Assembly: GCF_035621495.1 (NCBI RefSeq)
Contig: NZ_CP141821.1
Coordinates: 462,760-526,759 of the forward strand
From: Thermococcus sp. SY098
GTDB lineage: Archaea; Methanobacteriota_B; Thermococci; Thermococcales; Thermococcaceae
Direction: 5' to 3'
Length of the DNA stretch: 64,000 nt
Shown here piece after piece: positions 8,571 to 17,465 of the stretch; positions within the stretch are counted from its first letter, which is position 1, and the number at the start of each line of letters is the position of its first letter. Both the position numbers and the translations under genes were made by a program. The notes under the pieces are model-generated. The model was not told where the DNA came from, searched no databases, and saw only the letters and a list, made by a program, of their open reading frames with translations.

Positions 8571-9785
8571 TGGAACTGGAGTCGCAGAAAGAACAAAAAT
8601 CAGCAAAGCAATTACTGCAAGTATTTTTCTTTTAAATGAAACGGGAGACACTTCATCAAGAGCTCCGGGATTCCCTATTCTTCCCATCAGCAAAATTATT
8701 CCCCCCCATATCAGCCAGCCTACCCAAAGGTAGCTCAGTGCTATTAATGCGAAACCCAATCCAAAAGTTAAATATGCATGCATCTTTTCATTCAGAAATA
8801 CCCTTGCAATATGCCCCCCATCAAGCTGTGCTGCGGGAACTAAATTCAAAAATGTTACCAAAATACCAACCCAGCCTGCTATCGCAACAGGGTGAAATAA
8901 AATAACATACCCCTCTGCAAGGTGAAGGAAGTACTTTTCAAGAATCATGAAAAACAAATTGGTTCCAAAAATTATGCCCCCCTCTTTGAGGTTCACCAGT
9001 GAAGCTGGAAGAACCAAAGAAAGCTTAAGTCCGATAAGAGAAACAGGTAACGCAACTAAGAATCCCGCAAGAGGTCCGCTAACTCCCAGATCAATAGCTG
9101 CATTTCTTGTTGGAATCGGAGATTTTACCCTGATCACAGCCCCCATTGTCCCAATAAACGATGGGAATGGTATGAAATATGGAAACGTGGACTTAACACC
9201 ATGGAGTGTTGCCGCTATTTTATGCCCCATCTCGTGAGTTCCAAGGATCGCCATTATGCTTATTGAAAATGCCAAGGCATTTAGGTAAATGTTTCTAATT
9301 CCGGGAAGGTTGTACTGATCTAAAGCTTGAACATAGCCAAGAGACAACAAATAACCTGCCCCAAAAGTGCTTATGAGCGTGGCAACAAACAATAGAATCC
9401 CTATAAGGGGATTCTCACTCTTAACATGCTGTGCAGGGAATACATAAAGTACAATTTTTCCTCCTCTTCTCTTTAAAGCCGCCCAGTATCCCAAGCCCTC
9501 AAGTTCTTTTAACACTTTTTCGAAATTCTCCTCTTTAATTGATAGAACTTCAAAAGCAAGCAAATTAGCCTCCTGCCGAAGAACTGCTCCAACATCATAA
9601 AATTTTTTAATTTCTTGAATTAGTTTCTGAGAGATTGGTTCTTCTACAGCCTCAATCTCTTCAGTAAACCCCACAAGAACCATATCTCCTCCGCAGTTAG
9701 GACAAGACCTTTCAAGTAACGGTTCTGTAGATTCCCTCACTTCTCGATAACCGCAGTCAATACACTCATAAATTCCTTTCGGCAT
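8556..9785 (-). CDS. Site-2 type intramembrane metalloprotease (M50 family)
   Basis: A 409-residue polytopic protein. The zinc-binding HEMGH (184-188) and the second motif LDGGH (321-325) are the M50 site-2 protease signature; such enzymes cut membrane-anchored regulators within the membrane. The N-terminus carries an extra zinc ribbon (Cys 8, 11, 28, 31) and a small alpha/beta domain (about 50-120) before the first membrane helix. About six to seven membrane segments follow. GGTGG precedes the ATG. The gene is convergent with the HTH regulator. Its substrate is unknown; the BofA-like protein at 1246-1491 belongs to a family known to restrain such proteases in bacteria. Confidence 0.9.
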   Translation of the reverse strand: MPKGIYECIDCGYREVRESTEPLLERSCPNCGGDMVLVGFTEEIEAVEEPISQKLIQEIKKFYDVGAVLRQEANLLAFEVLSIKEENFEKVLKELEGLGYWAALKRRGGKIVLYVFPAQHVKSENPLIGILLFVATLISTFGAGYLLSLGYVQALDQYNLPGIRNIYLNALAFSISIMAILGTHEMGHKIAATLHGVKSTFPYFIPFPSFIGTMGAVIRVKSPIPTRNAAIDLGVSGPLAGFLVALPVSLIGLKLSLVLPASLVNLKEGGIIFGTNLFFMILEKYFLHLAEGYVILFHPVAIAGWVGILVTFLNLVPAAQLDGGHIARVFLNEKMHAYLTFGLGFALIALSYLWVGWLIWGGIILLMGRIGNPGALDEVSPVSFKRKILAVIALLIFVLSATPVPLSTS

Positions 9786-9820
9786 TTTTCCACCTTACCT
9801 TGTTATTTTAAAACTACTAT

Positions 9821-10225
9821 TTAAATGCCTTCCTCTTCATGGATTATAACCTCTCCTTTATCAGCATTAACTTCAATGATCTGCCCGTTCTTAATCTTCT
9901 TTATGTCAATTTTATCTACCATCGGTATTTCTGCAATTATTGCTCCAGTTGCCACTATTGTCTCTGCATCTTCCACTACAATGGCTTTTGGAGCAACGTT
10001 GTTCTTTTTGAGCTGGTAGATAACGTAAGAGCCGACAGTTGAACCTTTTCCCCGGGGAAATACAAGGATTTTGCCTTTAACACTTTCTCCTTTTATATCG
10101 CTCTCTACATCAGTTACAATTCCAGTTTTTGGATCAATCCCTCCTAAAAATGAGAGAGGTTTTTGAGAAACCAGAGCAATTCCCTTAGCTTTTCCCTTTG
10201 TTATCCTTCTTCCTTTGAGCTTCAT
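9821..10225 (-). CDS. Phosphomevalonate dehydratase small subunit (aconitase X swivel domain)
   Basis: A 134-residue swivel-domain protein (formerly DUF126) that pairs with the aconitase X large subunit encoded just upstream. Together they dehydrate 5-phosphomevalonate to trans-anhydromevalonate 5-phosphate in the modified archaeal mevalonate pathway to isoprenoid lipids. The stretch FPRGKGSTVGSYVIYQL (about residues 71-87) is the conserved core of the family. ATG 10225 follows GAGGTGGAAGGG and is chosen over the longer frame to 10249; that leaves a 10-base gap after the large-subunit stop. Confidence 0.88.
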   Translation of the reverse strand: MKLKGRRITKGKAKGIALVSQKPLSFLGGIDPKTGIVTDVESDIKGESVKGKILVFPRGKGSTVGSYVIYQLKKNNVAPKAIVVEDAETIVATGAIIAEIPMVDKIDIKKIKNGQIIEVNADKGEVIIHEEEGI

Positions 10226-10235
10226 CCCTTCCACC

Positions 10236-11396
10236 TCACGGAGCTTCAAAAATCAGCTTATCCGTATTATCGAGTCTTACTTTCAGTCCAGCTGATGAAA
10301 AATAGAAGCTCGCCTTTCCGCTGTTCGTTGCAATCCCCTTGTACCAACTCTTGATTGGTGAAACAATTAGGCATGCATCTACAATTATCTTACCATTATA
10401 GCGCTCTATGACTTCTGTGTAGCCCAAAGAATCTGCTAAATATCTTACAACCCTGCTTGCCGTTATAAACAGGGGGACTTTCAAAGGTTTTCCCCTCATC
10501 CTTAAAAGCTCAGCGACCTCTTTTATTTCATGAATTGAAGCATGTGGACAGCCAATTAAAATCGCATCAATCTCATCCCAGCCAGCGTTGTACTTTTCTT
10601 TAACTTCCTTGAGCTCTTTGTCATCAACCTGTATTCTTTCAAGCTTATCTGTAATGGCAGTTTTATACTCCGGAGTTTCCCCCTCAACATGATATAACGC
10701 AATTGAGCCTGTTGCAGCCATTGAGGCACCAAGCTCTTTCAAATAATCCGTCTTTTCAGGTTTTAGCCCTTTAAAATATGGAACATCGTTTTTGAGAAGC
10801 TTTCCAAGGTGATATCCTAAAAAACTGTAGTCAACAAAGTCTTTAACTTTGGCTTGGACTTCAACAATAACCGTTGCTTTTCTGTTTTCTTCCAAGTGGA
10901 GTCCATAGTTTGGTGTTTTTCCCACAATTGCAGCCGCCAAACTTGAAGGTCCACCCTCTCTGTTCGTTCTTGCACCTATGATAGAGTTTGCGAAGCTTAC
11001 GGCAGAACTTTCACTCCAAGCTAAGTGATCACCGAATTTTGGCAGATTTGCTCCGTAATATGGTGTGCATGTTGAAGTTATCTCAATCCCCATCGCCTTG
11101 TAAAGCTCCAAAATCTCTCTTTGTTTTTCCATGAACTCTTCATTGCCAATTCCTGCTGGATTTAAGGTTGTATAAACACTAACCCTAGCCCCTGCATCTA
11201 CAAAATCTCTCAAAAAGTCTATGCCAGCATCTCCAATGTTTTTATAAGAAACTCCAGCTATTTGGGCGCTTTTGATTGGAATTAGCCTATCTGCCCCATA
11301 AATCTCTCCGAGGGCAACAAGAATCTCCATAGCTTTCTGCAGGGCATATCCATACTCTCCTGCTAAAATCAGCTCTTCCTCCTTTGTTAGATACAT
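10236..11396 (-). CDS. Phosphomevalonate dehydratase large subunit (aconitase X catalytic domain)
   Basis: A 386-residue aconitase X catalytic subunit. Visible family features are the N-terminal LTKEEELILAGEYG, the segment STCTPYYGANLPKFGDHLAWSES in two blocks (about residues 122-144), NSIIGARTNREGGP (about 148-161) and IGCPHAS (about 277-283). The cysteines in these blocks are the likely ligands of the iron-sulfur cluster. It works with the small subunit immediately downstream in isoprenoid precursor synthesis. GGTGATAGC precedes the ATG. The assignment to phosphomevalonate rather than another aconitase X substrate rests on the archaeal two-subunit arrangement. Confidence 0.88.
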   Translation of the reverse strand: MYLTKEEELILAGEYGYALQKAMEILVALGEIYGADRLIPIKSAQIAGVSYKNIGDAGIDFLRDFVDAGARVSVYTTLNPAGIGNEEFMEKQREILELYKAMGIEITSTCTPYYGANLPKFGDHLAWSESSAVSFANSIIGARTNREGGPSSLAAAIVGKTPNYGLHLEENRKATVIVEVQAKVKDFVDYSFLGYHLGKLLKNDVPYFKGLKPEKTDYLKELGASMAATGSIALYHVEGETPEYKTAITDKLERIQVDDKELKEVKEKYNAGWDEIDAILIGCPHASIHEIKEVAELLRMRGKPLKVPLFITASRVVRYLADSLGYTEVIERYNGKIIVDACLIVSPIKSWYKGIATNSGKASFYFSSAGLKVRLDNTDKLIFEAP

Positions 11397-11542
11397 GCTA
11401 TCACCATAAGAGATATCTCATAGAGGGTTTAAAGCTTTTGCAGTCTTTGAAACATGACATATAGAGTTGCAAAGCCTTATTTTGCTATCAAGATTAGCCA
11501 AATTAAACAAAAAAGTTTTGTAATCGGAGTTTTTGAATAGTA

Positions 11543-11556
11543 AAGTTTATAAACTT
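11543..11556 (+). promoter_or_regulatory. Palindromic TATA element of initiator tRNA-Met
   Basis: AAGTTTATAAACTT is a perfect 14-bp palindrome containing a strong archaeal TATA box. It is centred about 36 bases before the tRNA's first base, so transcription should begin a few bases upstream of the tRNA. Confidence 0.6.
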
Positions 11557-11585
11557 ACCATATATTAGTATGTATCGGGTTGTGC

Positions 11586-11663
11586 AGCGGGGTGGGGCAG
11601 CTAGGAGTGCCCGCCGGGCTCATAACCCGGAGGTCGGAGGTTCAAATCCTCCCCCCGCTACCA
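11586..11663 (+). tRNA. Initiator tRNA-Met (CAU), CCA encoded
   Basis: A full cloverleaf is visible: acceptor AGCGGGG with CCCCGCT, D arm GGGC/GCCC, anticodon arm CCGGG-CTCATAA-CCCGG with CAT at 11621-11623, and T arm GGAGG-TTCAAAT-CCTCC. Two features mark it as the initiator: the A1-U72 end pair and the three consecutive G-C pairs in the anticodon stem. CCA is encoded (11661-11663). There is no intron. Confidence 0.95.
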
Positions 11664-11686
11664 TAAAAATTTTCGAGTTTCTCTTG

Positions 11687-11702
11687 AAATTTTCGAAAAT
11701 TT
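11687..11702. terminator. Palindrome between convergent tRNA-Met and endonuclease gene
   Basis: AAATTTTCGAAAATTT is a perfect 16-bp palindrome followed by a T run; AAATTTTCGA also occurs about 20 bases earlier as a direct repeat (from 11667). It lies between the 3' ends of two convergent genes, so a transcription stop on both strands is the simplest reading. Confidence 0.4.
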
Positions 11703-11703
11703 T

Positions 11704-12528
11704 TCAGGAGGTTTTGAGAAAATTATTTAGCTTTATTTGTTTTCTCCTGATTGTAAAACCAATATTGAAAGCAAAGTTTCTGACGCTTTCTACTCTGTAA
11801 ATTCTCAGTTCATAGAAATTCTCTTTATAAAAATACTGTTCTCCTCTGATTATACTCGGTGCGCCTGCTTTCCTCATAATCCAAATTTGAGAGTGTATTT
11901 CAAGATTATCCAACAATTTCTGACAGAACTCTAAGACATCTCTATCATAGTTACTTACTGAAACGTAAGCTCTTCTTGGATTATGCTTATCCACAAAGAC
12001 ATAACCCTCACTATCGAAAAATCCTCTCAAAAACTCTCTTGGATAAAGCTTGGCAATATCAAATAAAACCTCCCTCGGTCTTATCAAGAACAGATATAAT
12101 TCCTTGCTCGTCGCCTCAACGCTCCATCTTCCACTCCTCGTTGAATCGTTCTCATAATATAGCCTCGGATTTAGACCTAGAGATTTCAACGCTTTAGCGA
12201 ATTCTTTGGCAAATTCTCTATCGATAACCTTGAGCCTTATCCTGTACCTGTATCTTTTGTCAGCATTTACACTAGCATCACCAAAATAGACCCCAATAAC
12301 ATAGGATAAATCTGGAGAAGGTTTTAAGTTCACCTCTTTAATTCTGTTGAACGGATTGTGTATCCCATTGCACCATCTTATAATTGTTGCCTTTGAAATT
12401 CTCACATTTTTGTTCTTTGCTATCGCCTTTGATATCTCAGAGTAGCTTAATCCATTGGTTCTTAGCTCGCTAGCGCATTCCATAATCTCATAAAGTTCCT
12501 CTTGATTCAGGTCTTTTAATTTTCGCAT
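11704..12528 (-). CDS. Free-standing LAGLIDADG homing endonuclease
   Basis: A 274-residue protein. The two LAGLIDADG helices are DLSYVIGVYFGDASVN (about residues 73-88, catalytic Asp in GDAS) and PREFLRGFFDSEGYVFV (about 162-178, acidic DSEG). The first 60 residues form an HTH region, LSYSEISKAIAKNKNVRISK, as in many archaeal homing enzymes. It is not inside an intron or intein: both neighbours (tRNA-iMet and rpS15) are intact. Its 3' end points towards the tRNA, with 40 bases between. The second domain looks complete, so the enzyme may still be active. It is probably a selfish genetic element; the target site is unknown. Confidence 0.88.
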   Translation of the reverse strand: MRKLKDLNQEELYEIMECASELRTNGLSYSEISKAIAKNKNVRISKATIIRWCNGIHNPFNRIKEVNLKPSPDLSYVIGVYFGDASVNADKRYRYRIRLKVIDREFAKEFAKALKSLGLNPRLYYENDSTRSGRWSVEATSKELYLFLIRPREVLFDIAKLYPREFLRGFFDSEGYVFVDKHNPRRAYVSVSNYDRDVLEFCQKLLDNLEIHSQIWIMRKAGAPSIIRGEQYFYKENFYELRIYRVESVRNFAFNIGFTIRRKQIKLNNFLKTS

Positions 12529-12696
12529 AATACTCTACTTGCATCCAGAATTTTTTAATTTTTTGTAATTTCTACACTATCGACGATGGTCAGAACTCAA
12601 CAGGCAAAACTTTTTAAACACACTTTGGCAATTCCAATTGGCTATGTCATAAGGGGCGGCTGGCGGGAGCTGGCCGTCACCAAGGAGGTGTTGTAT

Positions 12697-13152
12697 ATGG
12701 CAAGGATACATGCGAGAAAGAGAGGTAAATCTGGATCAAAAAGACCCCCAAGGACTGCCCCACCAACTTGGGTGGAATACACAGCTGAGGAAGTTGAGAA
12801 CCTCGTCATAAAGCTTAGGAAGGAAGGCTACAGCACGGCTATGATCGGGACTATTCTCAGAGACCAGTATGGAATTCCAAGCGTTAAGCTAATTACGGGC
12901 AAAAAGATAACCAAGATCCTTGAAGAGAACGGCTTAGCACCAGAGATTCCAGAGGATTTGATGTTTCTCATTAAGAGGGCAGTTAACTTGAGAAGGCATC
13001 TCGAGGAACATCCCAAGGACATACACTCAAGGAGAGGGCTTCAGCTCATTGAAAGCAAGATCAGAAGACTTGTGAAATACTACAGAAGGACAGGAAAGCT
13101 TCCACCAAAGTGGAGATACGATCCAGAGCAAGCAAAACTCTTAGTCCGCTGA
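12697..13152 (+). CDS. rps15: Ribosomal protein S15 (uS15)
   Basis: A 151-residue small-subunit ribosomal protein that binds 16S rRNA helices in the platform. The archaeal-type N-terminal extension [17 protein letters not shown] is followed by the S15 core (about 70-151) with [20 protein letters not shown]. The open frame extends upstream to 12586, but ATG 12697 has GGAGGTG and the true archaeal N-terminus, so it is chosen. A TATA element TTTTTAAAC (12611-12619) suggests a leader of about 55 nt with a GC-rich stretch at 12653-12680. It begins a cluster with GAN, Pcc1 and S3Ae, all on one strand. Confidence 0.97.
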   Translation: MARIHARKRGKSGSKRPPRTAPPTWVEYTAEEVENLVIKLRKEGYSTAMIGTILRDQYGIPSVKLITGKKITKILEENGLAPEIPEDLMFLIKRAVNLRRHLEEHPKDIHSRRGLQLIESKIRRLVKYYRRTGKLPPKWRYDPEQAKLLVR

Positions 13153-13183
13153 TTTCTCACTTTTTCCTTCTTAAGGTGATAGG

Positions 13184-14602
13184 ATGGACAAGAGCGGCTT
13201 TTTGGAGAAGGTTAGGGAAGGTGCCGAACTAATAAAAATGCACATCGAGTTAGGGCACACTATACGCATCATTTCCCACAGAGATGCCGATGGAATAACT
13301 GCCGGTGCTATTCTTGCAAAGGCAATTGCACGGGAAGGGGGGAACTTTCATTTAAGCATTGTTAAACAGCTCAGCGAGGATTTAATCACGGAACTTGCAA
13401 ATGAAAAGCAAAAAATTTACGTTTTCAGCGATTTAGGTAGTGGATCAATAAAGCTCATTGAGAAATACCTCAGTGATGCAAGTGTTGTTATAGCTGATCA
13501 CCATCCACCAGAAGATGGAGAGATTAAGAACGACAACCACATCTTAGTTAACCCAACACAATTAGGAGCCGACAGCGTTAGAGATCTAAGCGGTTCTGGT
13601 GTTGCTTATTTTGTTGCAAAAGAGATTAACGAGAAAAACAAGGATTTAAGCTATTTGGCCTTAGTTGGTGCTGTTGGAGACATGCAGGAGGTAGATGGGC
13701 AGTTCCACGGTATGAACTTGGACATAATAGAGGATGCAAAAAAACTTGACTTGATTGAAATAAGGAAGGAGATTAGGCTTTATGGAAGGGAGACGAGAAA
13801 GCTCTACCAGATGCTCGCTTATGCCACTAATCCAGAGATTCCAGAAATTACTGGAGACGAAAGAAAAGCCATTGAATTTCTCAGAGCTAAGGGATTTGAT
13901 CCAGATATGTACTACTGGCAGCTCAGAGAGGAAGAAAAGAAGAGATTCAATGACTTGATTGTGATTCATCTGATCAAACACGGAGCTGGGAAGGAAGTGA
14001 TTGACAGAATAATCGGAGATGTAGTCCTAATAAAGGCCTACAAAGAGGGAGATCCAAGACACGAGGCAAGAGAATTCGCTACTCTGCTCAATGCAACTGG
14101 AAGACTAAATGCTGGCACTCTTGGAGTGGCAATATGCCTGGGAGATGAAGATGCATTTAAAGCCGCACTAAAGCTGGTCGATGAGTACAAGAAAGAGCAG
14201 ATTGAGGCAAGAAAATATTTAATACAAAATTGGAACAGCGCGGTTATTGAAAAGGAAAATGTCTACGTCTTTTACGCGGGTAAAAACATCAAAGATACTC
14301 TCGTGGGCATAGCAGCAAACATCGCAATAAGTTCAAGACTTGCAAGCCCAGAAAAGCCGGTGATTATTTTGGCGGACAGTGAGGAAGATGAAAGCCTTAT
14401 TAAAGGCTCAGCAAGAACTACCGAAAGAGCGTTAGCCAAAGGGTATCATCTTGGAGAGGCTTTGAGAAAAGTTGCAGAGATTATTGGAGGAGAAGGGGGA
14501 GGTCATGCGATAGCCGCTGGTATTAGATTTCCGAAGGACAAATTAGAGGAATTTGCAGAGCTTATAAACAAAGCGTTGGAGGAGCAGACAAATGGAAATT
14601 AA
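13184..14602 (+). CDS. GAN, GINS-associated RecJ-like DHH nuclease
   Basis: A 472-residue DHH-family phosphoesterase, the archaeal RecJ/Cdc45 relative called GAN, a single-strand 5'-3' exonuclease that binds GINS at the replisome. Motifs are in order: SHRDADG (about residues 30-36), FSDLGSGS (about 83-90), ADHHPP (about 107-112) and GAVGDMQ (about 162-168). The C-terminal DHHA1 glycine motif [12 protein letters not shown] lies at about 434-445. The metal ligands appear intact, so nuclease activity is expected. The ATG follows AAGGTGATAGG. The Pcc1 gene overlaps its 3' end by 11 bases. Confidence 0.92.
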   Translation: MDKSGFLEKVREGAELIKMHIELGHTIRIISHRDADGITAGAILAKAIAREGGNFHLSIVKQLSEDLITELANEKQKIYVFSDLGSGSIKLIEKYLSDASVVIADHHPPEDGEIKNDNHILVNPTQLGADSVRDLSGSGVAYFVAKEINEKNKDLSYLALVGAVGDMQEVDGQFHGMNLDIIEDAKKLDLIEIRKEIRLYGRETRKLYQMLAYATNPEIPEITGDERKAIEFLRAKGFDPDMYYWQLREEEKKRFNDLIVIHLIKHGAGKEVIDRIIGDVVLIKAYKEGDPRHEAREFATLLNATGRLNAGTLGVAICLGDEDAFKAALKLVDEYKKEQIEARKYLIQNWNSAVIEKENVYVFYAGKNIKDTLVGIAANIAISSRLASPEKPVIILADSEEDESLIKGSARTTERALAKGYHLGEALRKVAEIIGGEGGGHAIAAGIRFPKDKLEEFAELINKALEEQTNGN

Positions 14603-14837
14603 AGCCAATGCAGAGATAATCTGGCAGTACAACGATGAAAGAACCGCCGAGGCAATAGCAAGAGCCGTTGATGTTGATAATTTAAACCTTCCAAAAAATT
14701 TAAAGGTTAAAACTTATTGGGAAGATTGTAAAGTCATAACAAAAGTTAAATACTCCGGTGAGATTGAAAGCCTTATAGTGGCTTTGGATGATTTGGTGTT
14801 TTCAATCAAGATCGCCGAAGATAGTTTAAAACTGTGA
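14592..14837 (+). CDS. pcc1: KEOPS complex subunit Pcc1
   Basis: An 81-residue protein of the Pcc1/CTAG family, the dimerising subunit of the KEOPS complex that makes t6A at position 37 of ANN-decoding tRNAs together with Kae1, Bud32 and Cgi121. The family pattern [20 protein letters not shown] followed by [20 protein letters not shown] is clear, and the length is typical. It overlaps the GAN gene by 11 bases and is followed 18 bases later by rpS3Ae, so it is part of this translation and replication operon. Confidence 0.9.
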   Translation: MEIKANAEIIWQYNDERTAEAIARAVDVDNLNLPKNLKVKTYWEDCKVITKVKYSGEIESLIVALDDLVFSIKIAEDSLKL

Positions 14838-14855
14838 AAGTTAGGAGGTGTTAAG

Positions 14856-15458
14856 ATGGCCAGAGCTAATCCAAGAAAAAGAGCTGCCGCTGCAAGAGAT
14901 AAGTGGAAGCTCAAGCAGTGGTATATTGTTTATGCTCCTGAGTTTTTTGGAAGCCAAGAGATTGGTTTGACCCCAGCAGACGATCCTGAGAAGGTTAAGG
15001 GAAGAGTGATAGAGACCACCCTCAAAGACTTAACTGGCGATTTCACAAAAGGCCATGTTAAGCTTTATTTCCAGATTTATGACGTCAAGGGACAGAACGC
15101 TTACACAAAGTTCAAAGGGCACAAGCTTGCAAGGAGCTACATTAGGAGCTTGGTTAGAAGAAGAACAACAAGAATTGACGGTATCTTTAATGTGACAACA
15201 AAAGACGGCTACAAGCTTAGAGTTATGGGAATGGTCATTGCAATAAGAAGAATTCAGACAAGCCAAGAAAGAGCAATTAGAGAAATCATGAGAAACATCA
15301 TATACAAGAAGGCTGAAGAGTTACCATTCACACAGTTTGTCCTTGAAGCTGTCACAGGTAAGATGGCTTCTGAGATTGCCAAGGAAGCAAAGAAGATATA
15401 TCCGCTTAAGAGGGCAGAAATCAGGAAGATTAAGGTTCTTGCTGAGCCGGAGATTTGA
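14856..15458 (+). CDS. rps3ae: Ribosomal protein S3Ae (eS1)
   Basis: A 200-residue ribosomal protein of the eS1 family, found in archaea and eukaryotes on the small subunit near the mRNA exit. Features are the basic N-terminus [18 protein letters not shown], the core [19 protein letters not shown] and the C-terminal [19 protein letters not shown]. Length and start are typical, with AGGAGGTG before the ATG. It is the last gene of the S15-GAN-Pcc1-S3Ae cluster. Confidence 0.97.
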   Translation: MARANPRKRAAAARDKWKLKQWYIVYAPEFFGSQEIGLTPADDPEKVKGRVIETTLKDLTGDFTKGHVKLYFQIYDVKGQNAYTKFKGHKLARSYIRSLVRRRTTRIDGIFNVTTKDGYKLRVMGMVIAIRRIQTSQERAIREIMRNIIYKKAEELPFTQFVLEAVTGKMASEIAKEAKKIYPLKRAEIRKIKVLAEPEI

Positions 15459-15542
15459 TTTTTCTCCGCTTCCATTTCTCCCCTAAAGCGCTTCTGCTAA
15501 AGCTTTTAAGTTTATTCTCCAATTCCCATCCAGGTGATAGCG

Positions 15543-16589
15543 ATGAAATTTTTAGTAAAAACTCAGAGAGGAATGGAAGCTGTTGCTGGCAATTACATCA
15601 AGGAAGCTTTGGGAGATTCTAAGGTCTGGATTTCCCCTCAAGGGTATTCTGGACTGATTTTAGTTGAAACCGATGATAAAAATGCAAAAGAGAAGATTTT
15701 AGAAATCCCGGAAGTTGAGAGGGTTATTGAGGTCTTACATGAGGTTCCCGCTAAAATTGAAGATATTTTAAATGTCGCCGAAGATCTTGCCAAGTTTATC
15801 AATGAGGGAGAGACATTTGCCATTAAGACCAAGAGGAGGGGAAAGCACAACTTCACAAGTGTTGATGTTAATGTTCAGCTTGGGGCTAAGATAAAAGAGC
15901 TTACAAATGCTGAAGTTGATTTGAGCTTTCCAGACAAAGCAATTTTAGTTGAGATAATAGGTGATAGGGCTTACATCTCAGTTGTTGGAAAAGAGGAATG
16001 GAAGAAGTACACTCCAGAGAAGACAGACGCAAGGAAGCTTTTCAAAAAAGTCAGCATAGTTCAGATGCCGTACTGGGGTGATTACAAAGCCTGCAGAAAC
16101 TTCGGTGAGAAAATTGGCAGAGCTGCTCAGGCATTTGAAGTTAAAGAACTAATAATAGCACCGAAAGAAAAAATTGACGGCTATGAGCTCATGGAATTTT
16201 TGAGAGGAGTTAAGATTGGGCAGGAATCAAGGTATCAGATACAAAGGGAAGCCTACCCTTGGAAAATCGAGAAAGTTCCCGTATATGTTTGGGACTTATA
16301 CCAAGTGATAAGAGACAAGAGAAGAAACAAGCGTTTGCTCATAATTACAGACCCCAAAGGACATACTCTGGCTGAGGTTAAAGATGAACTGGCGAAAGAC
16401 ATGTATTATGCAAAGGAAGTTGTTGTGTTCATCGGTTCACGAGAAGGCATTCCGAGGGGACTTTTCAGATTTGCGGATTACGTTGTTGACTTAGCCCCCT
16501 ACATGACATTTGCAACTGAACATGGAATCCCCGGTGCATTAATAGCACTGTGGACAATTTATGAAGAAGAGCTTAGGAGAAGGAAATAA
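15543..16589 (+). CDS. THUMP-SPOUT RNA methyltransferase
   Basis: A 348-residue predicted RNA methylase. The N-terminal half is a THUMP RNA-binding domain, with INEGETFAIKTKRRGKHNF as its core (about residues 88-106). The C-terminal half is SPOUT-like, with VFIGSREGIPRGLFRFADYV in the trefoil-knot region and TFATEHGIPGALIAL near the end. ATG 15543 is chosen because GGTGATAGCG precedes it. A TATA-like CTTTTAAGT lies about 35 bases upstream, so it has its own promoter. The target base is not known. A C/D guide RNA begins at its stop on the opposite strand. Confidence 0.82.
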   Translation: MKFLVKTQRGMEAVAGNYIKEALGDSKVWISPQGYSGLILVETDDKNAKEKILEIPEVERVIEVLHEVPAKIEDILNVAEDLAKFINEGETFAIKTKRRGKHNFTSVDVNVQLGAKIKELTNAEVDLSFPDKAILVEIIGDRAYISVVGKEEWKKYTPEKTDARKLFKKVSIVQMPYWGDYKACRNFGEKIGRAAQAFEVKELIIAPKEKIDGYELMEFLRGVKIGQESRYQIQREAYPWKIEKVPVYVWDLYQVIRDKRRNKRLLIITDPKGHTLAEVKDELAKDMYYAKEVVVFIGSREGIPRGLFRFADYVVDLAPYMTFATEHGIPGALIALWTIYEEELRRRK

Positions 16590-16640
16590 TCAGCCCCTAA
16601 GGTCGTCATCATCCTTCAGCAATCCGCCTTTTCATCACAT
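16588..16640 (-). ncRNA. C/D-box sRNA, double guide for 23S rRNA
   Basis: A complete C/D RNA on the minus strand: C box GTGATGA (16632-16638), D' CTGA (16616-16619), C' ATGATGA (16606-16612), D CTGA (16590-16593), all exact consensus. The D guide CGACCTTAGGGG pairs 11 bases with 23S at 56608-56618, predicting methylation at U 56611. The D' guide ending GGCGGATTG pairs 8 bases with 23S at 56635-56642, predicting methylation at C 56638. Two targets 27 nt apart are typical of double guides. It lies between two convergent protein genes. Confidence 0.92.
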
Positions 16641-16648
16641 TTTAAAAT

Positions 16649-17362
16649 TTACACAAGGGCTAAAAAGATTATCCCTCCAATGATCCCACCAGCAATTGTA
16701 GCGATGAAATTCGTGCCGTTATTATCAACAATGCCCCTGTTTTCTAAGGTTGCTCCTACAATGCTATCAATGTTGCACCCAATGAACCCCCCAAGCAGTG
16801 TTGCCAAGAGCATCTGCCATTTGTACTGAGTTATCTCTGCTGCAATGAAAGCAATTGCCAATGCACCAATGAATGCAAAGAGTTCACCTTGAAACGAAAC
16901 GGCTCCATTAGATCCAGGTTTTGCAGGCTTTAAATTTGTGATGATCCTTGGCTTTTTCCCCAAGATTTTTCCGAGCTCACTCGCCAGAGTGTCTGCATTT
17001 GCTGTGGCTATTGAGGCAAATGTAGCCGCCCACAGAAAATCCTGCTGAAAGACATGTTCAAACATCACAAATATCCCTGCTGCCAATCCGTTTCCCAGGA
17101 CATTCCTCCAACTTCTTATGCCTTTCTTTCCCTCAGCAATCCCGATTTTCAGCTTATCTGAATATCTATATCTTGTAGAGAGAACACCCATAACGACGAA
17201 GACAACCAGTGCCAGAAAAGGATACATTCCCCCAAAATACAGGATGAGCATTCCAAGAAAAACAGCTGAAACACTGCCCATTTTATCCAGTGCTTTAAAG
17301 AGATAAGCCGCAAATCCAAATACAATGAGCATGACGAACTGAATCACTGAAACCCCTGTCAT
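16649..17362 (-). CDS. DUF92/TIGR00297 family membrane protein
   Basis: A 237-residue membrane protein with about six hydrophobic segments. The conserved block is FASIATANADTLASELGKILGKKPRIITNL in two parts (about residues 115-144), then GSNGAVSFQGELFAF. Plant VTE6, a phytyl-phosphate kinase, belongs to the same family, so a prenyl or isoprenoid phosphate kinase is possible (inference). The open frame extends to 17479, overlapping the Lrp gene, but ATG 17362 with GGTGG five bases before it is the likely start. A TATA-like element lies near 17405. Confidence 0.78.
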   Translation of the reverse strand: MTGVSVIQFVMLIVFGFAAYLFKALDKMGSVSAVFLGMLILYFGGMYPFLALVVFVVMGVLSTRYRYSDKLKIGIAEGKKGIRSWRNVLGNGLAAGIFVMFEHVFQQDFLWAATFASIATANADTLASELGKILGKKPRIITNLKPAKPGSNGAVSFQGELFAFIGALAIAFIAAEITQYKWQMLLATLLGGFIGCNIDSIVGATLENRGIVDNNGTNFIATIAGGIIGGIIFLALV

Positions 17363-17465
17363 TTGTGCCACCATTTCAGATGTTATTTTAAAGTCAAAGA
17401 AGGATAAATAAGAAGCTTTATTACATTTTCTCTCGCTTATTGACGAAAGAGGAATAGTAAAAGAG

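Noticed and set aside
11570-11800. Open frame of 76 codons over the initiator tRNA
   Set aside because: It runs through the tRNA and terminator region and is coincidental.
12586-12696. N-terminal extension of rpS15
   Set aside because: The ATG at 12697 has the ribosome site and the known archaeal S15 N-terminus; the upstream codons cover the promoter.
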